From Branchiostoma floridae (lineage: Eukaryota; Chordata; Leptocardii; Amphioxiformes; Branchiostomatidae): a stretch of 64,000 nt of DNA. The translations under genes and the position numbers were made by a program. The notes below the pieces were generated by a model. It was given only the letters and a program-made list of their open reading frames with translations, had not been told where the DNA came from and did no database searches. The stretch is from positions 1,674,145 through 1,738,144 of the forward strand of contig NC_049994.1 in NCBI RefSeq assembly GCF_000003815.2, read 5' to 3'. Every line of letters starts with the position of its first letter. The stretch's first letter is position 1. Positions 1-11,100 of the stretch are shown here, in pieces.

Positions 1-156
1 CTGCAGACAGATAGGAAGGAAGACAGGCAAAGAGATAGCCAAACAAGGATACAGACAGACTAGACAGGGTTGCAAATAGGCAGGTTTGTTGACAGATAGA
101 GAGGAGGACAGACCACGAGGAAGCCAGACAGCGTTGCAGACAGACAGAGAGGTAGA
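1..156. repeat. GACA-rich minisatellite, first block
   Basis: Imperfect tandem units built from CAGACAGA, GATAGAGAGG and GGTTGCAGACAGA motifs. The same array resumes after an inserted LINE fragment. No stable gene signal is present. Confidence 0.9.
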
Positions 157-796
157 CATTTATTTCTTTCTTTATTTCTTTATTTGAATTTACCACATGC
201 AAAAACAAGTGGAAGGGAGGACAAAACAGGTGTATCAACACCTTTACAAGTTGTCCTCCCAAACCTGAAATGATAATAGAACAATACGAAACCAAAATTA
301 AAACAATAAACATTAGACATCAAAAGTCAGTAGACATGAATATACAATTCGGTGACAATTATACACAGAATTGATTATATAAAAAATTATCAAATATCAT
401 TATATACAGAGTAAAAAGCTAATTACAATACTAATGTAGCCTTAAAGCAGTGCAAGAGGCACACCCACAAGATGTGGACCAAGAGCAGGGGACGTCGATA
501 TTGAACTTGGTGTCAAATCTCACAAACGTGGCTCTCACAAGCGATCGCTTGAATGTCAAGATGTTAGACTTTTCAGTGGCTTGAACCCCAATATTACGGA
601 GGACAGGACTCAGCTGATTCCAGATGGTGACCAGCCTTGGTATATAAGAAGAGCTGAAGGCTGATGTCCTTACTCTAATGGGGGTAAGCATGTGAGATCT
701 GAGATATCTAGAGGGTCTGGAAGGGAAGGATACATACTTGTGAACAATTGGTTTAGACTTGATAAACACCATGACGTCGCATACTTCATGACATGT
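157..796 (-). mobile_element. 3' end of a non-LTR retrotransposon (LINE), fragment
   Basis: Read on the minus strand, about 790-440 encodes the typical C-terminal end of a LINE reverse-transcriptase ORF: a run of SSYIPRLVTIWNQLSP type followed by a TFKRSLVRA type segment and a stop. An A-rich 3' tail (GAAATAAAGAAAGAAATAAA read on the minus strand) ends at about 157. The fragment splits the minisatellite, so it inserted into it. It is truncated, lacks the catalytic domain and is certainly inactive. CR1/L2/Jockey-like by style; the clade is not certain. Confidence 0.65.
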
Positions 797-2035
797 AGAC
801 AGACAAAGAAGAAGCCAGAAAAGGATAGAGAGAGACAGGTTTGTAGACAAAGAGACAGACAGACAGACAAAGAGGAAGGCAGACAAGGATACAGACAGAC
901 AGGTTTGCAGACAGAGAGGCAGGCAGAAAAAGAGGAAGCCAGACAAGGATACAGACAGACAAGTGTTGCAGTCAGATAGGTAAACAGACTAAGAGGAAGT
1001 AAGACAGGATTGCAGACAGACAGAGAGGCAGGCAGGCTTGCAGACAGACAGATATGTAGACAGACGAAGAGGAAGCCAGACAAGGATATAGACAAACAGA
1101 GAGCCAAACAGACTGGCTTGCAGACAGATAGAGAGGTAGACAGAAAAAGAGGAAGCCAGACAGTGTTGCAGACAGACAGATAGGCAGAGAGACAGGCTTA
1201 CAGAAAGATAGGGAGGTAGACAGACAAAGAGGAAGCCCATCAAGGACACAGGCAGACAGGCAGGCTTGCAGTCAGATAGAGAGGTAGACAGACAAGGACG
1301 AAGCCAGACAAGGATTCAAACAGACAGGGTTGCAGACAGATAGATAGGCAGACAGGCAGGCTTGCACACAGATAGGTAGACAGACAAATAGGATGCCAGA
1401 CAGGGTTGCAGGCAGACATAGATCCAGACGGACAGGCTTGCTTACAGATAGAGAGGTAGACAGACAAAGATATAGCCAGACAAGTACACAAACTGACAGC
1501 GTTGCAGACAGAGAGGCACACAGACAGAGATAAAGAGAGACAAGGATACAGACAGACAGAGAGGCACACAGGCAGGCTTACAGGCAGATAGGTAGACAAA
1601 GAGGAACCCAGACAGGGTTGGAGGTAGACAGAGATCCAGACATACATGCTTGCATACAGATAGAGATCTAGACAGACGAAGAGTAAGCCAGACAGGTCTA
1701 CCGACAGACAGGGTTGCAGACAGATAGAGAGGATGACAGGCAGGCTTGCAGACAGACAGATAGATAGGTAGACAAAGAGGAAGCCAGACAAGGATAGAGA
1801 TAAACAGCAAGGCAGACAGACTGGCTTGCAGACAGATAGAGAGGTAGACAGACAAAGAGGAAGTCAGACAAGGATACAGAGTGACAGGGTTGCAGACAGA
1901 CAGAGAGGCAGACTGGCAGGCTTGCAGGCAGATAGAGAGGTAGACAGACATAGTGGAAGCCAAACAAGGATACAGACAGACAGGTTTGCAGACAGAGAGG
2001 CAGACAGACAGACAGGCTACATCAGATACAGATAT
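797..2035. repeat. GACA-rich minisatellite, second block
   Basis: More than 1.2 kb of imperfect tandem repeats. Recurrent landmarks are TTGCAGACAGA every roughly 35-65 bases, with AAAGAGGAAGCCAGACA between them. Unit lengths alternate, so this is a higher-order array rather than a simple one. Both strands are open over long stretches, giving Cys/Leu/Ser-rich or Arg/Gln-rich nonsense proteins that should not be called genes. The array ends abruptly at the relict channel exon. Confidence 0.9.
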
Positions 2036-2335
2036 GAAAAGCCATCCTTGTAACACATCATTCCCTGTATCACCGGAGGGAGAATCGTATCGAAGGGACA
2101 AGATATTCGCAAAGGACAAGCGCGCTTTTCTGTCGAGGATCCCCACGTTCCACATCGCCACTACTGTTGGACCCTGCATCATCCTGATTGTACTGATCAC
2201 CATCACTTCATCATGCTCATAGACAAGGGAGACCGGATCTCCTTCGGAGTGACCATTCAACTCTCCATGGTCGTGTCTCTCGTGTTTGTTACAGAGGTTC
2301 TTTCTGTCAAGGGGGTGAGTATAAGCATTTGTGTG
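2036..2335 (+). pseudogene. Relict Cys-loop channel exon (TM1-TM2), pseudogene fragment
   Basis: This stretch matches the TM1-TM2 exon of gene A at 37990-38298 almost base for base at first. It encodes the loop before M1 (PCNTSFPVSPEGE), M1 (HIATTVGPCIILIVL) and M2 (FGVTIQLSMVVSLVFVTEVL). Relative to gene A it has a small deletion just before M1, a one-base deletion after M1 that breaks the frame, and loss of about 15 bases at the exon end. Similarity continues into intron-like sequence after the donor (GTGAGTATAAGCATTTG), so this is a copy of genomic DNA and not a retrocopy. No neighbouring channel exons are visible. It is a dead fragment of a third paralogue or of a local duplication. Confidence 0.85.
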
Positions 2336-2576
2336 ACGGGGTCCTTAAAAGGATACAAGTTTATTACTTTCATCGACGTGGGGCCGAACCAGGCCGCAGG
2401 GCCGGTGTTTTACGGGAGTCCGTGCGTCAAGGCTTCGGGCCAGGCGGCAGGGGATGATTTTGCGGAGTCGTCGTTCCAGAATGAGTCTCTGTATAGGTAT
2501 CGTCTGGACCACATCCCGAGCTCATCTAACCCCCCGCAAGTCAATCAGATCATAGAGGTCACCATAGACCGTCACG
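2336..2576. other. No gene recognised
   Basis: Sequence between the relict exon and the LINE fragment. It is open on the plus strand, but the translation is not recognisable as a protein family. Confidence 0.5.
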
Positions 2577-3375
2577 TCATCGGGCGGTGCTACGAGCGCG
2601 GCTTCTGTAAAAACCCGACGCAGGAACAGTCGGCTGAGCTGAAGATGACGTTATTACTCCTTCCCTCACAAAACCAATCAACTGCGGACCCTTTCTGCTC
2701 TGATGCCTCTTTTTCACTCGTTCTTCTTCCACAACAGTTGCCAGCACTCTCAGCACCTTATCGTGCATCCATTAGTACCGACCTTGGCTCAAGACCATTT
2801 GACATCCTGATAGTATGTGGCTCAAAGTTCCTCTTTTCCCACACAGATTGCAGTTCTCTTCTTGCATCCCTACCTTTTCTTGTTTTCTGGAGTAAGTAGA
2901 AGATTGTAGACTGATTTTAAGAGGAATCGTAGTCTCAGGGGCTCCCATCTGTTTAACTCTTTCCACATTACCTTTCTGTCCGTTACTACTAACCATCTAG
3001 TCCACGCACCCTGGCTACCTTGGCTCACTGCCTGGACCCTTCCACACTCTACCTCTTTCCTTCTTGTCTCTTGTGGATCATCTCCCTTTTTGGCCCAGCT
3101 GTCTCCCATCTCTGGTAATCTGATCGACCTGCTCACAATCCCTGTCTGCCTTGATGTTTCGGTGTTTGAGGCTACTGTTCGCCTCCTGCACAGCTTTCGC
3201 CGCAGACCACTTCCTCATGACTCGACGCAGACTTTAGCTTCACTCATGTTATCCTTACTGCCTTCCAGAGTCATCAGGGCCCTTGTCTTGCACACCTGGA
3301 ACTCCGCTACTACTGAGGTAAAAGGCTGTTCTACTGTACAGTCACAATCTAGTGAAACTTGGTGGAAGCCCCGGT
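2577..3375 (-). mobile_element. Broken LINE reverse transcriptase, C-terminal part
   Basis: Minus-strand translation in pieces gives VAEFQVCKTRALMTLEGSKD, then SQGSQGAWTRWLV, then EPLRLRFLLKSVYNLLLTP, then a Cys/His motif CNLCGKRGTLSHILSGC followed by LSQGRYRW. This is the well-known C-terminal domain of a family of invertebrate non-LTR reverse transcriptases. A stop codon near 3215 and a frame change near 2875 show that it is inactive. The catalytic core is absent. Confidence 0.75.
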
Positions 3376-3472
3376 CACTTCTATTGTCTTGTCTAGAGAC
3401 AATACTCCCAGTTAAGCGTTACATATTTCGCTATATTTTATTTTATATTTGTCTCTCCCCCTCTGTCTCAAA

Positions 3473-3473
<1 letters not shown>

Positions 3474-3529
<56 letters not shown>
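3474..3529. repeat. (CA)n microsatellite
   Basis: Pure CA dinucleotide run of about 56 bases. Confidence 0.98.
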
Positions 3530-3531
<2 letters not shown>

Positions 3532-3539
3532 GTCACTGC

Positions 3540-4435
3540 ATACACCTGCAGACTTTCTTTTGTAAAGATATTCTGTGAATTTCTAGAAATTTAGCAATTT
3601 GGCATCTAGAGCAGAGCTAGGCAGATTCCCTTTAGAATGATATATGTCTGTGCGTGTGATTCATAATAGGCTGCGCTTGTTACAGATGGATCCTGATAGA
3701 CATCGATTACAAGCTGACGCCCTTTTGCATCAACATAACTCTGTTACAAATAGTCATAGAAGGTCGATATATGCGTTACTACCATGATTTTGCAAGGTCA
3801 CATATTTTCAACTCTCTGAAATGCGTCTAAAGAGATCTTATCAATACAGTATAATAAAATAAATGCACTCCTGAACATACTTTTATTGGCAGCTTACAAA
3901 GTACAGACTTAAATTATATGTGACCTGTGACATCCTGTCATGTGTACAGTTTTTTTATTGCAACATATATTTACAAGACATGGTGACGGCACACTCAAGT
4001 CATGACTTATATTCACGCCGCCACCGCAAACGAATACAAATACATAGGTAAATAAATACAAGATAAGAAAAACAAGATAACAAAATAACAAGTAAGCAAA
4101 GCACTGAAGCAAAAAACAACAAATGAAGATTCAATAATATAAACTGAGGATATGGTGACTGACTAAGTCCATTAAGACTGGGAGGATGATGTTTAGTCAT
4201 TATTGAAGCGATTGGTATCTATCAGAAAAATTCTGCACAAGCATTAATATTTTGGGGTTTTCTGCAGAGGACAGAAAAAAATCATTTTAGGAGCAACTGT
4301 ACTAAAATGTCGTCGGATAGATTGTCCATATCAAAACCTACCAGTCTTCTCAAATTGCCGAAGAGGGAAGATCTCTGTTGAGTGTAGTTTGGGTAGTTAG
4401 TGTAGCATAAAGTGACAGATGCTTTCGCATGCTTT
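3540..4435. other. Intergenic, no gene recognised
   Basis: AT-rich DNA. The ORFs across 3909-4200 are low-complexity Leu/Phe/Tyr readings with no domain. Confidence 0.5.
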
Positions 4436-4907
4436 CGCTGTTATCAAGGACGTTATATGAATATAGAATGTCCTTGCTGTTATTAATAATGTGTTCAGTT
4501 GCTGTTATTAATATTGTGTACAGTTAATTAGCGGGAGTCCCTGAAAGTATCACCCAGCATTGTCCACTTAATCCGCTGTCATTAATATTTCAAATTTAAT
4601 TATTTCTCCCTAAGAGCAGTCTTTGCTGTGGTGCATGTTCGGTCGATATGTGACATGTCACAAAATTGTTCAATACATCGATGTCTATCTATGTAATAAT
4701 TGCGATATTCTTTTGTAGCATATGTTTATAAGCTATATTCAATTGGTTGTGTCAGTAGAATTTGTAGAGGAAAAAAAGTAGTCAACATGAACAAGCTGTC
4801 GTTGTCAGGAATATTTGTCGCTTTTGTTATTCTGTATTATTGTATTGTTGCCATTATTAATAACAGCAAGGACATTCTATCCTCAGATAACGTCCTTGAT
4901 AACAGCA
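4436..4907. repeat. Inverted repeat pair, about 55-bp arms
   Basis: Arm 4438-4491 and arm 4852-4907 are near-perfect reverse complements (both contain AACAGCAAGGACATTCTAT on one strand), separated by 360 bases. The left arm is followed by a short direct repeat of TATTAATA..GTGT.CAGTT. It could be a small TIR element or a hairpin-forming unit. It lies about 170 bases upstream of the gene A start codon. Confidence 0.8.
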
Positions 4908-5074
4908 ATACAAAAGCAGGACTTAAGGAAGTCCCATGACTGCGCTATCTTTCTGTTGAGGGGTGATAAAGATTAAAACGGTGCACGCTACCGGGAGAGG
5001 TGCTCACGTTAGAGGCGCCGCTTTTCAACATTTCTGTCCCGGAGTTATTCTGCTGGAAAACAGGCTGGAATAAC

Positions 5075-5150
5075 ATGGCTGGTTTACATGGCTGGTTTAA
5101 GGTGTTCATCCTTGTGGTGTTCTTCGCCTGCTTGACCAGTGCCGAACAAG
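5075..5150 (+). CDS. Gene A exon 1: signal peptide
   Basis: ATG at 5075 in good context (AACATGG) opens a 25-residue N-terminus with a hydrophobic core FKVFILVVFFACL and a TSAEQ cleavage-like end. It is followed at once by a consensus donor, AAG/GTAAGC. The exon ends in phase 1, the phase used by every extracellular module downstream. No clear TATA box is visible upstream. Attachment to gene A is inferred, since the next exon is 12.4 kb away. Confidence 0.7.
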
Positions 5151-8100
5151 GTAAGCAATTCTTGCTAGGACCTAGAGTTGTGTCACACACACTCACACTC
5201 ACGCACATGCGCTCGCGCGCGTACACACACACACACTGACACGCACACACACTACACACACACATACACACACACACACACATACACACACACACCTACA
5301 CGCATACACAAACACACACATACACACATTCACACAAGGGACACACGCAAACACACCTACACACATAAACAAACGTGTGTCGTTCGTCCGTCGAGTCGAC
5401 GAGGACCGCTTTCGTCATCATCTTGTCCATCATTCAAGTAGTCAAATGAGTTCGCAGGTGGCTGTACAGCCCTATCTTCGCTCTGAAGTGTCTGTTGCAG
5501 TGCGGGCAGGGAAGTAAAGTGATGCTCGAGGGGGGGTTGGCTGCTCGTTCCTTCCTGGCCTGCCTCTTCTGCTGGGCAGTAGCTCTGCGTGTTCCCTCGT
5601 AGGTAACGGCACCCTTCTGAACTGCACGCCGCCACTGTGGCCGGTCACTGGCAAGATGCTCCCAGGAATCAGTTTTTAAATCAAAGGCTTTCAGGGATGC
5701 CTTAAGAGAGTCCTTGTAGCGTTTCTTCTGGCCACCGCGTAGCCGTGCACCTTCTTCAAGTTCACCATAGAACAGTTTTTTGGGCAGTCGGTGGTCTGGC
5801 ATACGGACTAAATGTCCTGACCATCTGAGCTGGGACTGCATCAACATGGTGTAGATACTCGGCATACCTGCGCTGGTCAGTACCTCTGTGTCTGGAATTC
5901 TGTCTTGCCATTTGATGTTGAGAATCTTCCTAAGACGGGTGGTGTGGAACTGATTGAGTCTTTTGGCATGGCGTCGGTAGACTGTCCATGTTTCACATGC
6001 ATACAAAAGTATCGGAAGAACAATTGCTTTGTACACCTGCAGTTTTGTCTCCAGTCGAATTCCTCGCCTGTTCCAGACATTATCATGGAGTCTGCCAAAG
6101 GTAGCACTCGCTTTTGCAATCCTGGAATCCACTTCATCATCAATGTTAGCATTCTGGTTGAGGGTGCTGCCAAGGTAAGTGAATCTACTAACCACATTGA
6201 GTTTTTTGTTGTTTACTGTGATGGTTGGCTCCACATAGGGTTTTCCTGGAGCTGGTAGATGGAGCACTTCTGTTTTCTTTGTGCTAATTGTCAAGCCAAA
6301 GTTGTTACATCCGTTTGAGAAGTTGTCAACACTGTGCTGCATGCTGGGTTCTGAACCGGCGTTTAGTGCACAATCGTCGGCAAACAGAAGGTCCCTGACA
6401 ATATCTGTTTTCACTTTGGTTTTGGCTTGTAGTCTTCTAAGGTTGAACACTTTACCGTCTGTTCTGTGTCTGATGCCAATTCCCACATCTCCTCCACTGA
6501 ATGCATCTGTTAACATCGCAGTAAACATGATACTGAACAAAGTGGGTGCTAGTACACAACCCTGCTTTACACCGTTTGTAACCGGGAATGGGTCAGACAG
6601 TGCGTCACTGTCCCGCACATGAGCCTGCATGCCGTCATGGAACTGTCGCACAAGATTTATGAACTTCATGGGGCATCCGTACTTGGCCAGTATCTTCCAG
6701 AGACCTTCCCTGCAGACTGAATCGAACGCTTTCGTCAGGTCTACATATGTGGAGAACAAGTCAGAGTTCTGCTCCTGGCATTTTTCTTGCAGCTGTCTTG
6801 CAGCGAAGATCATATCAGTGGTTCCTCTGTCTTTCCGAAATCCACATTGACTCTCTGGAAGTAGTCCTTGATCAAGATGTATTATAAGGCGATTGAGGAG
6901 GATCCTAGCAAGTGTCTTCCCTGCGACAGAGAGTAGGGATATACCTCTGTGGTTGTCGCAGACCTGTCGGTTGCCTTTGCGTTTGTACAGGTGTATGATT
7001 GTTGCATCTTTAAAGTCCTGAGGAATTGACTCTCGTTCCCAAATGATGGTGAACAGTTGATGAAGCTTATCAATCACAGCTGTGCCGCCTTCTTTGTAGA
7101 TTTCAGCAGGGATAGAGTCCTGACCTGGAGCCTTCCCACTTGAGAGTTGGCCTACAGCCTTATGTGTTTCAGCCGGGCTTGGGGGTTCTGCAAGTGCCTC
7201 ATTTATGGGTACTTGTGGAAGACGACTTATTGCTTCTTCATTTATTGATGATGGTCGATTTAGTACACTGTCAAAGTGTTCTGCCCATCGCTTCAGAATA
7301 TCATCTTTGTCAGTGATTAACGTGTTACCATCAGCACTGAGCAGAGGAGATAGACCTGTTGATGATGGTCCAAAAATCTCTTTCAGGCCGTCATAGAATT
7401 TCTTCAGATTGTGTTTGTCCGCATAGCCTTGGATTTCTACGGCTTTATCCATTAGCCATGTGTCTCGCATCTGTCTCAGCTTTTCCTGGACTGTATTTCG
7501 TATATTAGTATACGCATCTTTCTTTGATATGTCCTTGGTGTCACTGAGATGCGCTCTATGCAGTCTGTGCTTCTCATTTAGCAGTCGTTGGATCTCATTG
7601 CAGTTGTCATCAAACCAGTCCTTGTGGTTTCTGCATGTTGGTCCCAATGTTTCCAAAGCAGCACTATGGATGACATCTCTGAGGTTTTTCCAGCCAGTTT
7701 CTATGTCCTGTTCATCCAGTGAGACAGCCTCCAGCTTGTCTCTCAGCTTTTCTACAAGCAATTGTTTTGTTTCGGCATCCTTTAGCTTACTGGCATTTAG
7801 TTTTCTCGGCGGTTTCTTCCCCTGTGGACGCCTCTTGGGTTTGATACGAATGTTCAGTTTGGTAAGTATAAGACGGTGATCAGTCCAACATTCAGCACCA
7901 CACATAGATTTGGTAATCCGAACATCTTGTCTGTCTCTCTTCCTAACAATGGCATAATCAATCAGATGCCAATGCTTAGATCTCGGGTGCATCCATGAAG
8001 TTTTGTTTCTGGTCGGAAGTTGAAATATGGTATTTGTTATAGTCAGTCCATATTCAGCACATGTCTGGAGGAGTAAGAGACCGTTGCTATTGCACTGGCC

Positions 8101-11100
8101 TATTCCGTGTTTTCCGATGACTCCCTCCCATGAGCTGCTGTCAGCACCCACTCGAGCGTTAAAGTCGCCTAGTACGACGAGTTTCTCCGCTTTGGGGACA
8201 GCAGCAATTACAGAATGGAGTGTCTCGTAGAACTCATCTTTCACCTCATCTGGATTAGTCATGGTTGGAGCATACGCACTAACAATGGTGAGATACTTCC
8301 TTCCAGATAACAAGGGAAGTTTCAATGTCATTAGTCTGTCATTAACACCTTTTGGAAGCCCTGCCAGCTTTCCTACCAGTGACGTCTTAACAGCAAAGCC
8401 AACTCCTGCTTCACGTCTCTCTTCACTCGCCCTTCCACTCCAGAAGAACGTGTAGCCACATCCCCTTTCACATAGCTCTCCTTCACCTGCCAACCGAGTT
8501 TCACTGAGGGCTGCTATGTCAATACCATAGCGAGCAAGTTCATTTGCAATGAGGGCTGTTCTTCTTTGGGGTCGGGAGTTTTCATTGTCCTGTAGGGTAC
8601 GCACATTCCATGCGCCAAGAATAAGCGGAGTAGTTCTAATTTTCTTTTTCATTGTGTGTCTACCGCTAGGAAGGGGTTCCGTCCAGCCACGGCCTGCTGG
8701 TCGGGTAGTATGGAGCAGGCAATTTTTAGGGCACCTTTTCTAGCCCCTTCCCCAGGCTACGGGGGTGAGCAGTGCTGTCCTTAAGAGGGCTGCTCAGTCG
8801 TCCAGACGACTGCCGAATTCCACATCTGCTCCTATTCTGTGAAAAGCGACCATATAGCCTGGACCGCCCGTGTGCAGGTTTGCTGCTGCGGCTTCCAGTG
8901 CACCCACACCTGCCACTCCGAGCTCACCCATCGCCACGGGAACTTTAAGTACAATCAGTAGACAATAGACAACATAGATGACAAAGCGACTTGCGCAAAA
9001 AGAATTTGGTTTATAGTGTGGAGGAGTTGCGCACGTCGTCGACCACACTCTCTCGTCCGAAAACCATCTTGGTCCAGTGGCAAGACAGTGTCAAGACGGC
9101 TGGAGACGGAGTCGGATGCAGTGGATGACCGTGATTTCCTCATGTGTCCCATCACGCCCTTAACACTCCACAGTGAGTTGCTGGATCACGCCTTCCTGCC
9201 CGTTGAGCCTAACTTTTGACTTCGTCCGCGCCCTCTGCCGGGATCCAGACTTCACATGCTGAGACAGACATATCCCTAATTCACCGGGAGGTTTGCGACC
9301 AACCCGGCTACCCTCAACCTGGTTTAGCCCGCCTGCCAAAGCGGTTGCCCGGGGTGTGGCCGCTGCGCATGCTACAGCTTCTAGGAGCCACAGGTGAGAG
9401 CTGAGTGTCAGGTGGGAGCCAAAGCAGGAAGAGCTACCCTAAAAGGGTATGGCAGGCCCCCCCTGCAGAGGTACTGACCCTACCAGACACCCCATACTAC
9501 CTACACACATAAACAAACACACACACACAGACACACACATATGTACACAGACAAACACACACGCATATACAAACACACACACATACACAGCACTAATAAC
9601 AAGGCATGCACACACACACTTGGCACACGCAAACTCAACGCCCGTTCAAAACGTTCGCGGTCTTACCTGAGAAACAAGAGACACAAGTCAAAGTACCTCC
9701 GTTGGTCATTACTGCCCATAGTAAAACATTGTCACATCAGCCCTACAGCATCGGCTATATTGCCAAACTGTCCTATACCAAAATGACAGTTCTGCCACAA
9801 AAAGGCACATCCGTAAGCGGACTCTGTTGCAAAGTTTTTTCTGTGTTTCCGTTTTTCTTCTGCGCTGTGCATCGGGAGTGAAACAAAACCTCTTATCAAC
9901 ACTATCGAAGAAAGAATGAGAAAGTACACAGGACATGTGCTTAGAATACCTGTGTATACACACGCTAAACAGCACTGCACTGGCAAACTGACAAAGGAAA
10001 AAGAAAACGGGGAAGACCGAAATTGACTTGGAGGCACATGCTATAGATAGAACATGAACAACTGCAAGGAAGCGGACCCTTACCCAAAACCGCCCTGAAT
10101 GGAAACTGCTTGCTGCCCAATGTATCACCAGACACGGGAGGATTTAAGTGCTAAGTGTGTAAGTGTCTAGATTCTCCTGAAATACTAAAATCATCCTAAT
10201 GATTACTATTGAGGTGATGCCCTTTTCAAAATAACTGTTACAAATTAAGAACATGACGCATACGGGTAAGAAAAATTATTGTGATCAGAGCAAAGATACA
10301 CACAGAGACATGATAAAGATGCTTGCAAAGTTCTTCGGTAAGAAATGGAAGTTGGAGAGCAAGGAAAATCCTTTAGTTGACCCGCAACCATCTGGTCACA
10401 GCTCAATTATCTATAGTTTTCCCCGCCGATCCCAAAGTCGTCGTATTTCTAAAAGCCAGCACAACGGCTCGAGTTTTGTTAGAAATGACTCAAGGCTGTC
10501 CAAAATGGGCGCTGTTTCTGGCTGAGGGCCTGAACATGTTGAACAGACACGTATACACGTATATAGGCCTATCTATACACTCACACAGACCCAAACGTGC
10601 ATATATCCATACAAAGATATTGCTCCTAATGTTGCCTAACTCTGTACTCTGTACAGATATTATAATAACTTCTAAGACAGAAGATATACATTAGATAGAA
10701 TACAACAAGGTGTATTCCGTATCGCCCGAGGTACGACCCGACCGAAATTTATTTGTGACTTTAAGAATACAAATATCGCCATTATTCCGTTTGAATGTTA
10801 AGCTGTAATTTGCCTAAGGCCACAGCAAGTACATTTGATGACATTCACACGCTCATTAAAGGTATACTACGTAAGATTTGAACAAAACAAAAGGTAGCTT
10901 TTCCTACTTTTTCTTAACATTAATAGTTCAATCAACCCTAAAGCATGGCATACCAATATTCAGGGAGAGATGCTGCGACATTATTGCACCACATAAGCAT
11001 GTAGAAAAATTGTGATCTTCCAACCAACAGATGGTCACAGAGGGCTGGTCACTGCCTCTGTGTTCCTTATCAGCTTGGCTTAACAGTGGGGGACCAGTTG

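Noticed and set aside
1-2035. Possible CRISPR-like array
   Set aside because: Units are contiguous, degenerate and without regular unique spacers; eukaryotic minisatellite.
431-2260. Several long Cys/Leu/Ser-rich ORFs on the minus strand, up to 272 aa
   Set aside because: They are readings of the GACA minisatellite, which lacks stops in several frames; no domain and no start context.
2213-2899. Plus-strand ORF of 228 aa starting in the relict channel exon
   Set aside because: It runs from a frameshifted channel fragment through intron-like DNA into antisense LINE sequence; a chance open frame.
5877-8743. Many plus-strand and alternative-frame ORFs over the LINE
   Set aside because: Antisense or shifted shadows of the 1072-residue LINE ORF.
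9709-10128. Minus-strand ORF of 139 aa
   Set aside because: Antisense to a decayed LINE RT tail; no recognisable protein.
10253-10525. 90-aa plus-strand ORF in the left duplication arm
   Set aside because: The matching region of the right arm carries a stop and frame differences, so coding is not conserved.
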